Shown piece after piece: positions 45,813 to 56,206 of a stretch of 64,000 nt of DNA. Source of the stretch: an uncultured Lachnospiraceae bacterium (lineage in GTDB: Bacteria; Bacillota; Clostridia; Lachnospirales; Lachnospiraceae); NCBI GenBank assembly GCA_946544235.1, contig CAMNMC010000093.1:1-64000 (forward strand), in the 5' to 3' direction. The notes beneath the pieces were generated by a model. It made no database searches, had not been told where the DNA came from, and saw nothing but the letters and a program-made list of their open reading frames with translations. Each line of letters begins with the position of its first letter. Position 1 is the first letter of the stretch. Position numbers and translations under genes: made by a program.

Positions 45813-48122
45813 TCATTTCTGCACAGACTTGCGTTTGTAACGTTTGTTCACGTACAGTGCCTCATCAGCCTTGATCATAACATCCTCAAGCCTGAGGTCA
45901 GGTCTGCTGGTGAAATCAGTGAAGCCGTAGCTGAATTCAATATAGTACGGTTTATTGCTCTGCTCGTTTACCCGACGTGAGTTCTCTTCAAGAGTTCTTG
46001 TTATCCTGTCGATGGAATCATCATCAATATCCATGGTAAAGGCAACAAATTCATCACCGCCGAATCTTGCGATTATCGAACCGTTAGGGAAGCTTGTACG
46101 AAGGGTATCTGCTATGCTGTTAAGTGCAAAGTCGCCCTCCTTGTGTCCGTAAATATCATTTACCTGCTTCAGATTATCCATATCGATATAGGCAAAGAGT
46201 GCTTTGCGTCCTGAATTATAAGGACTTGCAAGGCTTTCCTGGGTTGCATCAAAGAAACCATGTCTGTTATAGAGCCTGGTCAGTTCGTCTGTGATATACA
46301 GATTGTTGAGCAGGTCATTCTTGATGCTTATCTCATTCATGGTAGCTTCAAGTCTGCTCTGTATCGCATGCTGCTGCTTGATGAGCTTAATGAATTTAAG
46401 TGATGTTCCGAGCTGCAGACAGCTTGAATAAACCTGCGCAAACGTGTCTAGATCTGCCTCGCATACGAAGAGACCGTGCTGTTCTTCGTTTGTGAAGATA
46501 GGCGTTACAACAAGTGTTGATCTTTCGTCGGTTAGAGTATATTCATTGTTGAAAATATATTTTGATTCGATCATATTGTCATGACCGAAGGTTGAAATCT
46601 TTCCATTTTTCGAGCAGGCTTCAAATATCAGTTTGTCAGGTATTTCCCAGAAACCATCGGAAAGCTGGCGTACTGCCACCTTGTCATAAAGATAGATGTA
46701 TGAGCTCTTAAAGCCCTTCTGATTAAGCTTGTCGATGATCAGATAGAAGCACTGGGTCTCGTTTCCGTTGGAAATAAGAGTGTCCTTAGTGATGTTCTCT
46801 GAATACCATATGCTGGATTTATATTTGTTGGTATCCTCATAATTGCTTCTTCCGAGCTTATAGGCAAGCTGTATAACGGCAACCGTAAAGAGATCGGACA
46901 ATCTGCTCTTGATATGTTCATCCATTTCAAGGAGAGTGAGGCATTCACTCAGCTTGGCAATGGCATTTGTCATTCTTGTATGAGAGAAATAATGCTGTAT
47001 GATCGGATCGACATAGAGACTGTTAAGACTGCTTATGACGTCCTCTGTAGTGTATTTATCAATATCTCCTGTAGCTATTTCCGCAAACATCATAAAGAAA
47101 GGATTGAGACATTTGAAGAGACTGTCGGCAAAGAAGGAATCAAGATGTTCCTTCATGTAAAAGTTCTTAAAGCTGTTCAGAAGAGTTACACTGTCCATTC
47201 TGGAAATATTTTTATTTATGTTTTCTATAAAGGCTTTCTCAGCCATCGGATCAGCCGGGCAGGACTGGCGCGGAATATACTGTGAATGAAGTACATTCAG
47301 ACTTGTGCGTCCCGTATTGATCAGCTCAAGCGACTGATATATGGAGTTGTAGCCGAGATCCATTAGGTTATTATCGACAGTTGTAAGCGGAGGGAACTGG
47401 CTGAGAGAAATGATGGAATTATCAAAACCTGTTACAAGGATGTCCTTTCCTATCTCCAGACCTCTCTTGTTGATTGATTTATAGCCGCCGATGGCCATCT
47501 GATCATTTGCAAATACAATTGCCTCAAGATCAGGGTTATCATCAAGAAGTTTATCAACTATACCCTCTGTAAATTCGGAAAAATCACCGTAAGCAATCTT
47601 TTTTTCGTCGAAGGCGATTCCGTTTTCCTGAAGAACCTCCTTGTAAACGTCGAAACGTTCTCTGGCATCGGCATTTTCGAGACGACCGCTGACGAAACCG
47701 ATCTTGGTCTTCTTATGGCCTTTGATTATATGCTCAACAACCTCGCGCATTCCGGTTGAGCTCTCCGTATAAAGACATGGATAGCCCGGAACCTCAATTT
47801 CAAGAGTCAGTATAGGCAGCTTGAAATGATCGAGAAAGGCCTTCTTATCCTGCACGGAAAGAAAGCTTCCGATGGAACCGATAGACACTATAAGTGCATC
47901 CAGTGTGTCGGGAGTAGCATAGTAAAAGATTGAGTTGTACTGATAATCAAAACGGGCATTTACCGGGTCATTATAAGAAGCGTTGAGAAACATTCCCGGA
48001 TAGATGACAAGGTTAACATCTGCCTCCTTGGCTGCATACATAACACCCTTGCATACCTCGATGGCATAGCTGTTATCAAGATGACATGTAAAGAATCCTA
48101 TGGTAGGTCTGTCCTTTTTCAC
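45813..48122 (-). CDS. LacI-type sugar-binding sensor fused to GGDEF diguanylate cyclase
   Basis: 769 aa. Residues about 5-285 are a periplasmic-binding-protein fold of the LacI/Peripla_BP_3 type (IGFFTCHLDNSYAIEV, KIGFVSGRLENADARERF, VFANDQMAIGGYKS, VTGFDNSIIS), but with no signal peptide and no helix-turn-helix. A helical/GAF-like middle (about 300-590) follows, and a GGDEF domain ends the protein with LYNRHGF, YIDMDNLKQVNDIYGH and RFGGDEF (about 681-687), which should make c-di-GMP. It is thus a cytoplasmic sensor of a sugar-like ligand. GTG at 48122 is chosen because CAGGGGGT lies 6 nt upstream. Confidence 0.88.
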   Translation of the reverse strand: MKKDRPTIGFFTCHLDNSYAIEVCKGVMYAAKEADVNLVIYPGMFLNASYNDPVNARFDYQYNSIFYYATPDTLDALIVSIGSIGSFLSVQDKKAFLDHFKLPILTLEIEVPGYPCLYTESSTGMREVVEHIIKGHKKTKIGFVSGRLENADARERFDVYKEVLQENGIAFDEKKIAYGDFSEFTEGIVDKLLDDNPDLEAIVFANDQMAIGGYKSINKRGLEIGKDILVTGFDNSIISLSQFPPLTTVDNNLMDLGYNSIYQSLELINTGRTSLNVLHSQYIPRQSCPADPMAEKAFIENINKNISRMDSVTLLNSFKNFYMKEHLDSFFADSLFKCLNPFFMMFAEIATGDIDKYTTEDVISSLNSLYVDPIIQHYFSHTRMTNAIAKLSECLTLLEMDEHIKSRLSDLFTVAVIQLAYKLGRSNYEDTNKYKSSIWYSENITKDTLISNGNETQCFYLIIDKLNQKGFKSSYIYLYDKVAVRQLSDGFWEIPDKLIFEACSKNGKISTFGHDNMIESKYIFNNEYTLTDERSTLVVTPIFTNEEQHGLFVCEADLDTFAQVYSSCLQLGTSLKFIKLIKQQHAIQSRLEATMNEISIKNDLLNNLYITDELTRLYNRHGFFDATQESLASPYNSGRKALFAYIDMDNLKQVNDIYGHKEGDFALNSIADTLRTSFPNGSIIARFGGDEFVAFTMDIDDDSIDRITRTLEENSRRVNEQSNKPYYIEFSYGFTDFTSRPDLRLEDVMIKADEALYVNKRYKRKSVQK

Positions 48123-48328
48123 GAATATACCCCCTGAATAATCCAATATTTAAATACTATCGCTATTTAAAGACCGGAAATAACAAAAAACCTGTTGCTT
48201 AAAGCAAATTATCATAGTGAACATGATAAATATAACACCCATAAAATTTTAACATGATATGCAATAATAAACAAGCAGTCTTTAGATTTATTCACAGTAA
48301 TTTAATATTTTGCACAATAGGGTTTTGG

Positions 48329-48357
48329 TTTACAAAAGGAGGTAATTAAATTATAAT
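48329..48357 (+). promoter_or_regulatory. Promoter for purM
   Basis: TTTACA (48329-48334), a 17-bp spacer and consensus TATAAT (48352-48357); predicted start about 48364, giving a ~38-nt leader. The rest of the 279-nt divergent gap is A/T-rich, with no purine riboswitch that I can see. Confidence 0.7.
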
Positions 48358-48401
48358 GTCTTTGTTGTTTATCAATAAAGATTCTTTAGGAGGAAAGAAA
48401 G

Positions 48402-49427
48402 ATGGATTATAAGAATGCCGGAGTTGATATTGAAGCCGGATACAGATCGGTTGAGCTTATGAAGGATGCTGTTAAGAGCACGGCTCGCCCTGAGGTTCTC
48501 GGTGGTATCGGTGGATTTGCAGGAGCATTCAGCCTTGCAAAGATTAAGGAGATGGAAGACCCGGTTCTGCTTTCCGGAACGGATGGATGCGGAACCAAGG
48601 TTAAACTGGCATTTCTCATGGATAAGCATGATACGATAGGTATCGATGCAGTTGCCATGTGTGTTAATGATATAGCTTGTTCGGGCGGAGAACCTCTTTT
48701 CTTCCTCGATTATATAGCTTGCGGTAAGAATTACCCTGAGAAGATCGCTGCGATCGTAGGTGGTGTTGCTGAGGGCTGCAGACAGTCTGAGGCTGCTCTT
48801 GTAGGTGGAGAGACAGCAGAGCATCCGGGACTTATGCCGGAGGATGAATACGACCTTGCAGGTTTTGCAGTAGGCGTTGTTGACAGAAAGGATATGATCA
48901 CCGGAGATAATATTAAGCCGGGTGATACACTTATCGGTATTGCTTCAACAGGCGTTCACAGCAACGGCTTCTCACTTGTAAGAAAAGTTTTTGAGATGAC
49001 AAAGGAATCCCTTGATACATATTATGATGAACTTGGCAAGACACTTGGCGAGGCACTTATCGAGCCTACAAGAATATATGTTAAGGCGCTTAAGGCTGTT
49101 AAGGCTGCCGGAGTTACTGTTAAGGGCTGCAGCCACATCACAGGCGGCGGATTCTATGAGAATATCCCTCGTATGCTTCCTGATGGTGTAAAGGCTGTTG
49201 TAAATAAGGGCTCTTATGAGGTTCCTGCAATCTTCAAGCTTCTTCAGTCAAAGGGAAATATTGAAGAGAAGATGATGTACAATACCTACAACATGGGTAT
49301 CGGAATGGTTCTTGCCATCGATCCTGCAGATAAGGACAAGGTTCTTGAAGCTCTTAAGAGCACAGGTGATACAGCTTATGTAATCGGTGAAGTGCAGGCA
49401 GGAGAAAAGGGAGTGGAATTATGCTGA
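48402..49427 (+). CDS. purM: Phosphoribosylformylglycinamidine cyclo-ligase
   Basis: 341 aa. Makes aminoimidazole ribotide in purine synthesis. Seen: [13 protein letters not shown] at the start, [35 protein letters not shown] and [16 protein letters not shown]. Strong AGGAGG before the ATG. Overlaps purN by 7 nt. Confidence 0.97.
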   Translation: MDYKNAGVDIEAGYRSVELMKDAVKSTARPEVLGGIGGFAGAFSLAKIKEMEDPVLLSGTDGCGTKVKLAFLMDKHDTIGIDAVAMCVNDIACSGGEPLFFLDYIACGKNYPEKIAAIVGGVAEGCRQSEAALVGGETAEHPGLMPEDEYDLAGFAVGVVDRKDMITGDNIKPGDTLIGIASTGVHSNGFSLVRKVFEMTKESLDTYYDELGKTLGEALIEPTRIYVKALKAVKAAGVTVKGCSHITGGGFYENIPRMLPDGVKAVVNKGSYEVPAIFKLLQSKGNIEEKMMYNTYNMGIGMVLAIDPADKDKVLEALKSTGDTAYVIGEVQAGEKGVELC

Positions 49428-50014
49428 GAGTAGTTGCTCTTGTTTCCGGAGGCGGAACCAATCTTCAGGCTATCATTGACAAGATCAAGGACGGCACCGT
49501 AAAAAATGCCGAGGTAGTCGGAGTTATCAGTAATAATTATAACGTATTTTCGCTTGAGAGGGCCGAGAAGGCGGGCATCCCGAATGCTGTTGTGTCACCT
49601 AAGGACTTTTCTTCGCGTGATGAGTTTAACAAGGCGCTGCTTGCAAAGGTTGACAGCTTCAGTCCTGATCTTATCGTACTTGCAGGCTTTCTCGTAGTAA
49701 TTCCGCCTGCAATGATAGATAAATATGAGAACAGGATCATAAATATTCATCCGTCGCTCATACCATCCTTCTGCGGTACCGGTTATTACGGTCTGAAGGT
49801 TCATGAGGCAGCACTGGCCCGCGGAGTTAAGATAACAGGCGCGACTGTTCATTATGTCGATAAGGGAACAGACACAGGTCCGATCATACTTCAGAAGGCT
49901 GTTGAGGTTCTTCCGGGTGACACCCCTGAAGTTCTTCAGAGAAGAGTTATGGAGCAGGCTGAGTGGAACATTCTCCCTGAAGCCATCAACATGATCGCAA
50001 ACCCAAAGTCCTGA
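49421..50014 (+). CDS. purN: Phosphoribosylglycinamide formyltransferase
   Basis: 197 aa. Transfers a formyl group from 10-formyl-THF to GAR. Seen: [12 protein letters not shown] (about 8-19), the catalytic region [10 protein letters not shown] (Asn-His about 107-108) and [13 protein letters not shown]. Starts inside the end of purM, so the two are coupled. A hairpin-rich gap of 320 nt separates it from purD. Confidence 0.96.
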   Translation: MLRVVALVSGGGTNLQAIIDKIKDGTVKNAEVVGVISNNYNVFSLERAEKAGIPNAVVSPKDFSSRDEFNKALLAKVDSFSPDLIVLAGFLVVIPPAMIDKYENRIINIHPSLIPSFCGTGYYGLKVHEAALARGVKITGATVHYVDKGTDTGPIILQKAVEVLPGDTPEVLQRRVMEQAEWNILPEAINMIANPKS

Positions 50015-50092
50015 ATCGTGACTCGATCGAAGCATGATTCTGTTTACAGAATCATGTCACACAAAAGGCACATAATCGTGACTCGAACGATG
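50014..50092 (+). repeat. Direct repeats and hairpin after purN
   Basis: A 20-bp unit starting AATCGTGACTCGA occurs at 50014-50033 and, with two changes, at 50073-50092. Between them is a 22-nt hairpin (50034-50055, 10-bp stem) that recurs exactly at 50254-50275 inside the adjacent element, with similar flanking bases (CACAC-A-AGGCA). Confidence 0.75.
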
Positions 50093-50115
50093 CGGATTAT
50101 TTAGAAAACTGTATT

Positions 50116-50307
50116 GATTCACGGATAAAAATGCCTCTGAAGGCGTATTTTATCTACAACTAGGTAGAAATATGCGGAGCATATTTCTATCATGAACGTA
50201 GTGAATGATGCAGCATGCGTAGCATGCTACATACATCATGAAATGATGTATGCATGATTCTGTTTACAGAATCATGGCACACGAAGAGGCATTTTTATCC
50301 GTGAATC
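50116..50307. repeat. 192-bp element: 23-bp terminal inverted repeats enclosing triloop hairpins
   Basis: The arms 50116-50138 and 50285-50307 are perfect inverse copies. Between them lie abutting hairpins: 50165-50189 (11 bp, loop GGA), 50189-50209 (imperfect, loop GTA), 50212-50228 (7 bp, loop GTA), 50231-50251 (9 bp, loop GAA) and 50254-50275 (10 bp). It ends just before the purD ribosome binding site. There is no transposase. It could be a non-autonomous mobile element, an RNA processing or attenuation structure, or both. Confidence 0.75.
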
Positions 50308-50334
50308 TTATAAAATTGTAGGAGAAAAAAACAG

Positions 50335-51606
50335 ATGAAAGTTATGATAGTCGGCGGCGGTGGCCGTGAGCATGCAATAACATGGGCAGTTGCAAAGAGC
50401 CCGAAGGTTGATAAGATCTATGCAGCACCGGGAAATGCCGGAATAGCAGAGTATGCCGAGTGCGTTGATATATCCGTAATGGATGCTGAGAAGCTCCTCA
50501 GCTTTGCCAAGGAAAAAGAAGTTGATTTTGTAATAGTTGCACCTGATGATCCGCTTGCTGCAGGCGTTGCGGATGTATTTCTCGATGCAGGTATAAGAAC
50601 CTTCGGACCGAGAAAGAATGCAGCTATAATCGAAGCTTCCAAGGCCTTCTCAAAGGATCTTATGAAGAAATATAATATACCTTCTGCAGCATACGAAACC
50701 TTTGATGATGCAGATGCAGCACTTGCTTATCTTGAAACAGCTCCTATGCCCATCGTTCTTAAGGCTGACGGACTTGCTCTCGGCAAGGGTGTTCTTATCT
50801 GCAATACACTTGAAGAGGCTAAGGCCGGAGTCAAGGAAATCATGCAGGACAAGAAATTCGGAAGCGCCGGTAACAGAATGGTCGTTGAAGAGTTTATGAC
50901 AGGCCGTGAGGTTTCGGTTCTCTGCTACAGCGATGGCAAGACAATTAAGCCGATGACTTCTGCTCAGGATCATAAGAGGGCAGGAGATAATGATACAGGT
51001 CTGAATACAGGTGGAATGGGTACATTTTCACCAAGTCCTTTCTATACAGATGAAATCGCTGATTTCTGTATGAAAAATATTTATCAGCCAACCATAGATG
51101 CAATGAAGGCAGAGGGAAGAGAGTTCAAGGGAGTTCTCTTCTGCGGACTTATGCTTACACCTAACGGACCGAAGGTGCTTGAATATAACGCACGTTTCGG
51201 CGATCCGGAGGCGCAGGTAGTTATTCCGCGTATGAAGAATGACATCATCGATGTTATGGAGGCATGTGTTGACGGAACTCTTGATCAGATCGATCTTCAG
51301 TTTGAGGATAATGCAGCTGTATGCGTAATGCTTGCATCTGATGGTTATCCGGTTGCTTATGAGAAGGGCTTCCCTATTTCCGGACTTGACAGCTTCAAGG
51401 ATAAGGATGGATATTTTGCTTTCCATTCAGGAACAAAGCTTAAGGACGGACAGGTTGTGACAAATGGCGGAAGAGTAATCGGTATTACTGCTCTCGGAGC
51501 AGACCTTCTTACAGCCAGAGCAAATGCTTATGCAGCAACCGAGTGGGTTAACTTTGATAATAAATATATGAGACACGACATCGGTAAGGCAATTGATGAG
51601 CAGTAG
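50335..51606 (+). CDS. purD: Phosphoribosylamine-glycine ligase
   Basis: 423 aa. ATP-grasp enzyme making GAR. Seen: VGGGGREHAI at the N-terminus, KADGLALGKGV, DHKRAGDNDTGLNTGGMG (about 204-221) and EYNARFGDPEAQV. GTAGGAG precedes the ATG. Related to purM-purN by pathway; the element at 50116-50307 lies between. Confidence 0.97.
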   Translation: MKVMIVGGGGREHAITWAVAKSPKVDKIYAAPGNAGIAEYAECVDISVMDAEKLLSFAKEKEVDFVIVAPDDPLAAGVADVFLDAGIRTFGPRKNAAIIEASKAFSKDLMKKYNIPSAAYETFDDADAALAYLETAPMPIVLKADGLALGKGVLICNTLEEAKAGVKEIMQDKKFGSAGNRMVVEEFMTGREVSVLCYSDGKTIKPMTSAQDHKRAGDNDTGLNTGGMGTFSPSPFYTDEIADFCMKNIYQPTIDAMKAEGREFKGVLFCGLMLTPNGPKVLEYNARFGDPEAQVVIPRMKNDIIDVMEACVDGTLDQIDLQFEDNAAVCVMLASDGYPVAYEKGFPISGLDSFKDKDGYFAFHSGTKLKDGQVVTNGGRVIGITALGADLLTARANAYAATEWVNFDNKYMRHDIGKAIDEQ

Positions 51607-51670
51607 TTTATCTGCCAGGGAGTCGTGACATAACAGTTAGCTGTAAAATGCAAGAGCGGAGGTAAGACTC

Positions 51671-54121
51671 TTGAATTATGAATTTACACATGCTGCCGAG
51701 ACATCGCTTGCGCAGGCAAAAGAGATAGCGGGAAAGATTAACGGCGGCATAGTTGAAACAGCACATATCATGTATGGGCTTTATCATTCACGTACCGGAA
51801 CGGCCTATAAAATACTTGAGAAGGCATCAGTGGATGAAAAACTCCTCTGTGATATTGTCGCTGAAACTCATGATATAAAAAACGATCTTCTCAATTCGGG
51901 AGACAGTGAGTATTCCGGCAAGGCACGTGAGGTGCTTGATAATGCCGCTAAGGAAGCGTATGCTCTCCGTGCGTTTAAGTGCGGAACCGAGCATATTCTT
52001 CTTGCGCTCATTAAGACAGAAGGCAGCAGCGCCATAGCTGTTCTCAGTAAGCTGAAATGTAATATTAAGAAGATATATATAGATATACTTGTTTCCTGCG
52101 GGATCAATCCGGAGAATGCCAAGAGGGATTTTACTGCATTTTCACATCTGAGAAGCAAGAAGACGGCCAATAAATCGGCGACTCCTGCACTTAATCAGTA
52201 CAGCAGGAATCTGAACATAGAGGCTTCACGTGGCAATCTCGATCCGGTTATCGGAAGAGATAATGAAACAAGGCGGGTAATGCAGATACTGTGCAGACGT
52301 ATGAAGAATAATGTCTGCCTTATTGGTGAGCCCGGAGTTGGTAAAACGGCCATCGTAGAGGGACTGGCTCAGCTTATTGAAGCAGGGAATGTGCCGGAAA
52401 ATCTTAAGGGCAAGAGGGTTCTCAGCCTTGATCTGTCAGGCATGGTTGCCGGTTCAAAATACAGAGGTGAATTTGAGGAACGTATCAAGAAGACCATTAA
52501 TGAAGTTAAGATGGCAGGTAATATCATTCTCTTCATTGATGAGCTTCATACTCTTGTAGGTGCAGGTAATGCCGAGGGAGCGATGGATGCGTCAAACATC
52601 CTTAAGCCATCTCTTTCAAGAGGCGAGATTCAGGTTATCGGTGCGACAACTCTGAATGAATACAGAAAGTATATAGAGAAGGATGCTGCTCTCGAGAGAC
52701 GTTTCCAGCCGGTTACCGTTGATGAACCATCACCGGAAGAGGCACTTGATATACTTAAGGGTATTTGCGGAAAATACGAAGAGCATCATAATGTAAAATA
52801 TGACGAAGCTGCTCTTAAGGCAGCAGTTGATTATTCGGTAAGATATATTAATGATCGTTTTCTTCCTGATAAGGCAATCGACCTTATCGATGAAGCAGGC
52901 GCTAAGAAGAGACTGGGCTTTGTTTCGGACAGCGCATCGCTTCAGAAGGAGAGAGAGAAGATCAATACGTTAGAGCAGCAGCTCGAGGACTGTATAACAG
53001 CCAATGATATTGATGAGGCTGGAAAGCTGAAGTCAAAGCTTGACAGAGCTGAGAAGAAGCTTCATGATATGCTGAATCCGAAAAGTGCAGAAAGCGGTGC
53101 TCTTATTACAGAAGAGGATATTGCGGATGTTATAGCTGTCTGGACCAGGATACCGGTGTCCAAGATCACCGAATCAGAGACGGACAGACTCCTTAAGATG
53201 GAGAAAAAGCTTCATGAGAGAGTTATAGGTCAGGAGGAAGCTGTACATGCGGTTTCTACTGCTATCAGAAGAGGCAGGGTTGGACTTAAGAATCCTAATC
53301 GTCCTGTAGGAACCTTCCTGTTCCTGGGACCTACCGGTGTCGGTAAGACCGAGCTTTCAAAGGCTCTTGCGGAGGTACTGTTCGGTGACGAACACAGCAT
53401 AATCCGTGTGGATATGTCAGAGTATATGGAAAAATACAGCGTGTCCAGACTGATAGGTTCTCCTCCGGGATATGTGGGCTTTGAGGATGGCGGACAGTTG
53501 TCCGAGAAGGTAAGGAAGAATCCTTATTCGGTTATTCTTTTTGACGAGGTTGAGAAGGCACATCCGGATGTGCTTAATATACTTCTGCAGGTTCTTGATG
53601 ACGGTATCATTACCGACTCTCACGGCAGGAAAGTTAATTTTAAGAATTCGATAATCATAATGACATCAAATGCAGGTGCAGAGAGAATACTTGATGCAAA
53701 GCATCTCGGCTTTGTGACGGATAACAGTGCCGACAGAGAGCATGAGGAGATGAAGGGAGGCGTAATGGAGGAGATCAAGAGATTCTTCAGACCGGAGTTC
53801 ATCAACCGTATTGACGAGGTTATAGTATTCAGGGCACTTTCCAAGGAAAATGTTATGGATATCGCAGACCTGATGCTTAAGGAGCTGAAGAAGCGTGCGA
53901 AGGACAATCTCGGTATAACACTCAGCTACGGAAAGAAGCTTAAGGATTTTATATTTGAGAAGGGCTTTGATTCGAAATTCGGTGCGAGACCGCTCAGGCG
54001 TGCCATCCAGACTCATATTGAGGATGAGCTCTCGAAAGAGATTCTTACGGAAGGCTATACCGAGGGCGATAAGCTCAGCATCGGCGTTTCGGACGGTAAG
54101 GTTATTTTTAAAAAGCTGTGA
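51671..54121 (+). CDS. clpC: ClpC-type AAA+ unfoldase
   Basis: 816 aa. Unfolds proteins for ClpP. N-domain (about 1-150), AAA-1 with GEPGVGKT (about 218-225), a short middle domain with a UVR-like helix pair ([21 protein letters not shown]), AAA-2 with GPTGVGKTE (about 552-560) and the C-terminal D2-small domain. TTG start at 51671, 8 nt after GGAGG. No mcsA, mcsB or ctsR beside it, unlike the Bacillus operon; regulation is not evident. The family assignment is secure, ClpC rather than ClpB because of the short middle domain. Confidence 0.93.
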   Translation: MNYEFTHAAETSLAQAKEIAGKINGGIVETAHIMYGLYHSRTGTAYKILEKASVDEKLLCDIVAETHDIKNDLLNSGDSEYSGKAREVLDNAAKEAYALRAFKCGTEHILLALIKTEGSSAIAVLSKLKCNIKKIYIDILVSCGINPENAKRDFTAFSHLRSKKTANKSATPALNQYSRNLNIEASRGNLDPVIGRDNETRRVMQILCRRMKNNVCLIGEPGVGKTAIVEGLAQLIEAGNVPENLKGKRVLSLDLSGMVAGSKYRGEFEERIKKTINEVKMAGNIILFIDELHTLVGAGNAEGAMDASNILKPSLSRGEIQVIGATTLNEYRKYIEKDAALERRFQPVTVDEPSPEEALDILKGICGKYEEHHNVKYDEAALKAAVDYSVRYINDRFLPDKAIDLIDEAGAKKRLGFVSDSASLQKEREKINTLEQQLEDCITANDIDEAGKLKSKLDRAEKKLHDMLNPKSAESGALITEEDIADVIAVWTRIPVSKITESETDRLLKMEKKLHERVIGQEEAVHAVSTAIRRGRVGLKNPNRPVGTFLFLGPTGVGKTELSKALAEVLFGDEHSIIRVDMSEYMEKYSVSRLIGSPPGYVGFEDGGQLSEKVRKNPYSVILFDEVEKAHPDVLNILLQVLDDGIITDSHGRKVNFKNSIIIMTSNAGAERILDAKHLGFVTDNSADREHEEMKGGVMEEIKRFFRPEFINRIDEVIVFRALSKENVMDIADLMLKELKKRAKDNLGITLSYGKKLKDFIFEKGFDSKFGARPLRRAIQTHIEDELSKEILTEGYTEGDKLSIGVSDGKVIFKKL

Positions 54122-54138
54122 TTTTTAATATGGAAAAA

Positions 54139-54166
54139 TAATCTGATTTATTATATAATCAGATTA
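54139..54166. promoter_or_regulatory. Palindrome overlapping a -10-like box
   Basis: A 10-bp inverted repeat (54139-54148 with 54157-54166) containing TATAAT at 54154-54159 and a weak TGGAAA 17 bp upstream. Either a promoter with an operator-like dyad for the next gene or a weak terminator after clpC. Confidence 0.35.
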
Positions 54167-54195
54167 CAAGAAATTCCCAATGGAGGTATAAAGAG

Positions 54196-54609
54196 GTGGC
54201 AGTTGTACCAGAACTCATAAGAGAAGAAGAAAATGGGGCTATCAGCTTCGGAAACTATGAACTTAAGGAAAAAACCAAGCAGGATGGTTTCAAATATAAT
54301 GGTGACAGCTATAAGATAAAAACATTTTATGAAATCACTAAGCTCGAGAGGAACGGAGCTTTTGTTTATGAATCAGTTCCTGGTACGGCAGTACATGATT
54401 TCAGAGCAAACGATAAGAAGGTTATGTTCTCTGTTGAGGGCGACAAGGATGCTCAGGTAACACTTGAGCTTGAGCCTGAGAAGGAATACAAGGTTCATGT
54501 AAATGATGTATATGTCGGCAAGATGAAGACAAACCTCGGCGGCAAGCTGAGCCTCTCAGTTGAGCTTGAGGAGAATGATCAGGTTGCTGTTGTCATTGAG
54601 AAGCAGTAG
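54196..54609 (+). CDS. Small conserved protein, often mislabelled endosialidase
   Basis: 137 aa, soluble, acidic, mostly beta. I recall close relatives across Lachnospiraceae with the same core (FYEITKLERNGAFVYESVPGT and KTNLGGKLSLSVEL); no enzymatic motif supports the sialidase label. GTG start, 8 nt after GGAGGTATA. Monocistronic: it has its own terminator at 54628-54667. Confidence 0.8.
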   Translation: MAVVPELIREEENGAISFGNYELKEKTKQDGFKYNGDSYKIKTFYEITKLERNGAFVYESVPGTAVHDFRANDKKVMFSVEGDKDAQVTLELEPEKEYKVHVNDVYVGKMKTNLGGKLSLSVELEENDQVAVVIEKQ

Positions 54610-54627
54610 AGTATGATATGAACGAAC

Positions 54628-54670
54628 CGGGATGATATATTCTGAATGTATATATCATCCCGTAGTTTTT
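54628..54670 (+). terminator. Rho-independent terminator
   Basis: A 13-bp perfect stem (54628-54640 with 54650-54662), then TAGTTTTT. Confidence 0.9.
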
Positions 54671-54745
54671 ATATAACAGGAATGTATCGGTAAGCAGCAC
54701 ACTGTTTTTGTGGCAGTGTTGAAAGATCAGAGGTGCAGCAGGATA

Positions 54746-56107
54746 ATGGCAAAGGACAAATCAGTATTTTTCTGTACGGAATGCGGTTTTGAGGCTTCAA
54801 AATGGATGGGACAGTGCCCTGCATGTAAGGCCTGGAACAGCTTTTCCGAAGAGAAGGTTAAAGTGCAGAAGGGCGTAAAGGTTATAAATCATGGTGACAG
54901 ACCGGCACCGACAAGTATCAGTAAGGTTAAGGTTTCCGAAGAAACAAGGATAACTACTGAAATCAGTGAGCTTGACAGAGTACTCGGCGGAGGCATCGTT
55001 AAGGGCTCGCTTATTCTGGTCGGAGGAGATCCGGGCATCGGAAAGTCGACACTCCTTCTTCAGATGTGCAAAAAGCTTTCTGACAAACATCTGAAGGTTT
55101 TATATGTTTCAGGAGAGGAATCACCTTCGCAGATCAAGATGCGTGGCGAGAGACTCGGAGCGGTTTCAGACGAACTCCTTCTATTATCTGATAATAATCT
55201 GGACAACATAGAAGAGATGATCAACGAATGTCAGGCCGAAGTTCTTATAATCGATTCTATTCAGACCATGGTCGTATCGGACGTGGATAATGCACCCGGA
55301 ACGGTCACTCAGGTCAGGGAGGTTACGGCAAGGCTGCTTCAGGTGGCTAAGAGAATGAACGTGGCTGTATTTATCGTAGGCCATGTCACGAAGGAAGGAA
55401 CGGTTGCCGGACCTAAGACACTGGAGCATATGGTTGATTCGGTTTTATATTTTGAAGGTGACGGAAATGCCGGCTTCAGACTGCTCAGAGCAGTGAAGAA
55501 CAGATTCGGTTCCACAAATGAGATAGGCGTTTTCAATATGACTGAGGAAGGACTTGAAGAGGTTACAAACCCTTCACAGATGTTTCTTTCCGGAAGACCG
55601 GTTTCGGTTCCGGGCTCTGTGGTTGTAAGCACGATAGAGGGAACCAGAGCGATACTGCTTGAGATTCAGGCGCTTGTCTGCGGCTCGAACTTTAATAATG
55701 CGAGAAGAACTGCGGTAGGCGTTGATTACAACAGAGTAAGCCTTCTTATGGCTGTTCTGGAGAGAAGAGCAGGGATGAACCTTTCCGGTTCGGACTGCTA
55801 TGTAAATATAGCAGGAGGCATCAAGCTGAACGATCCTTCGGCAGATCTCGGAATAGCACTTGCCATTGCCGGCAGCTTCAGAAATAAATCTGTCGATCCC
55901 GGCACCTGTATCATCGGCGAGATCGGACTTGCCGGCGAGATCCGTGGCGTCAGAAGCATCCTGCAGCGTGTCAAAGAGGCTGAGAAGATGGGCTTCACCG
56001 AATGCGTCATCCCCCGCCCGAATTATGACAAGAAATCCATGGAATCTTTAACTATCAAGGTCACTCCTGTCGGAACTGTGAGTGAGGCACTTAATGTTTT
56101 GAACTAG
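54746..56107 (+). CDS. radA: DNA repair protein RadA
   Basis: 453 aa. Lon/RecA-related helicase-like ATPase for recombination intermediates. Seen: zinc finger CTECG ... CPACK (about 10-29), Walker A GGDPGIGKST (about 92-101), the RadA-specific KNRFGSTNEIG (about 251-261), and the Lon-like C-terminal domain. ATG at 54746 begins the zinc-finger region typical of the family; the codon at 54710 adds 12 atypical residues. Confidence 0.97.
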   Translation: MAKDKSVFFCTECGFEASKWMGQCPACKAWNSFSEEKVKVQKGVKVINHGDRPAPTSISKVKVSEETRITTEISELDRVLGGGIVKGSLILVGGDPGIGKSTLLLQMCKKLSDKHLKVLYVSGEESPSQIKMRGERLGAVSDELLLLSDNNLDNIEEMINECQAEVLIIDSIQTMVVSDVDNAPGTVTQVREVTARLLQVAKRMNVAVFIVGHVTKEGTVAGPKTLEHMVDSVLYFEGDGNAGFRLLRAVKNRFGSTNEIGVFNMTEEGLEEVTNPSQMFLSGRPVSVPGSVVVSTIEGTRAILLEIQALVCGSNFNNARRTAVGVDYNRVSLLMAVLERRAGMNLSGSDCYVNIAGGIKLNDPSADLGIALAIAGSFRNKSVDPGTCIIGEIGLAGEIRGVRSILQRVKEAEKMGFTECVIPRPNYDKKSMESLTIKVTPVGTVSEALNVLN

Positions 56108-56126
56108 TATAATTATAAAACATAAA

Positions 56127-56192
56127 GAATGAGCATATATTTCGAAGTATTGCGGGATTAGCACGCTGAGAAATATATGCTCATTCTATATT
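56127..56192. terminator. Bidirectional terminator
   Basis: A 17-bp perfect stem (56127-56143 with 56170-56186) followed by TATATTTT, between radA and the convergent ABC transporter ATPase gene. Confidence 0.85.
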
Positions 56193-56206
56193 TTAATGAT
56201 GTTTAA

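Noticed and set aside
48356..48413. An 18-codon leader peptide before purM, with AGGAGG upstream
   Set aside because: The ATG is 13 nt from the AGGAGG and overlaps a consensus TATAAT (48352-48357) that pairs with TTTACA at 17-bp spacing. The promoter reading is better; the peptide would lie upstream of or at the transcript start.
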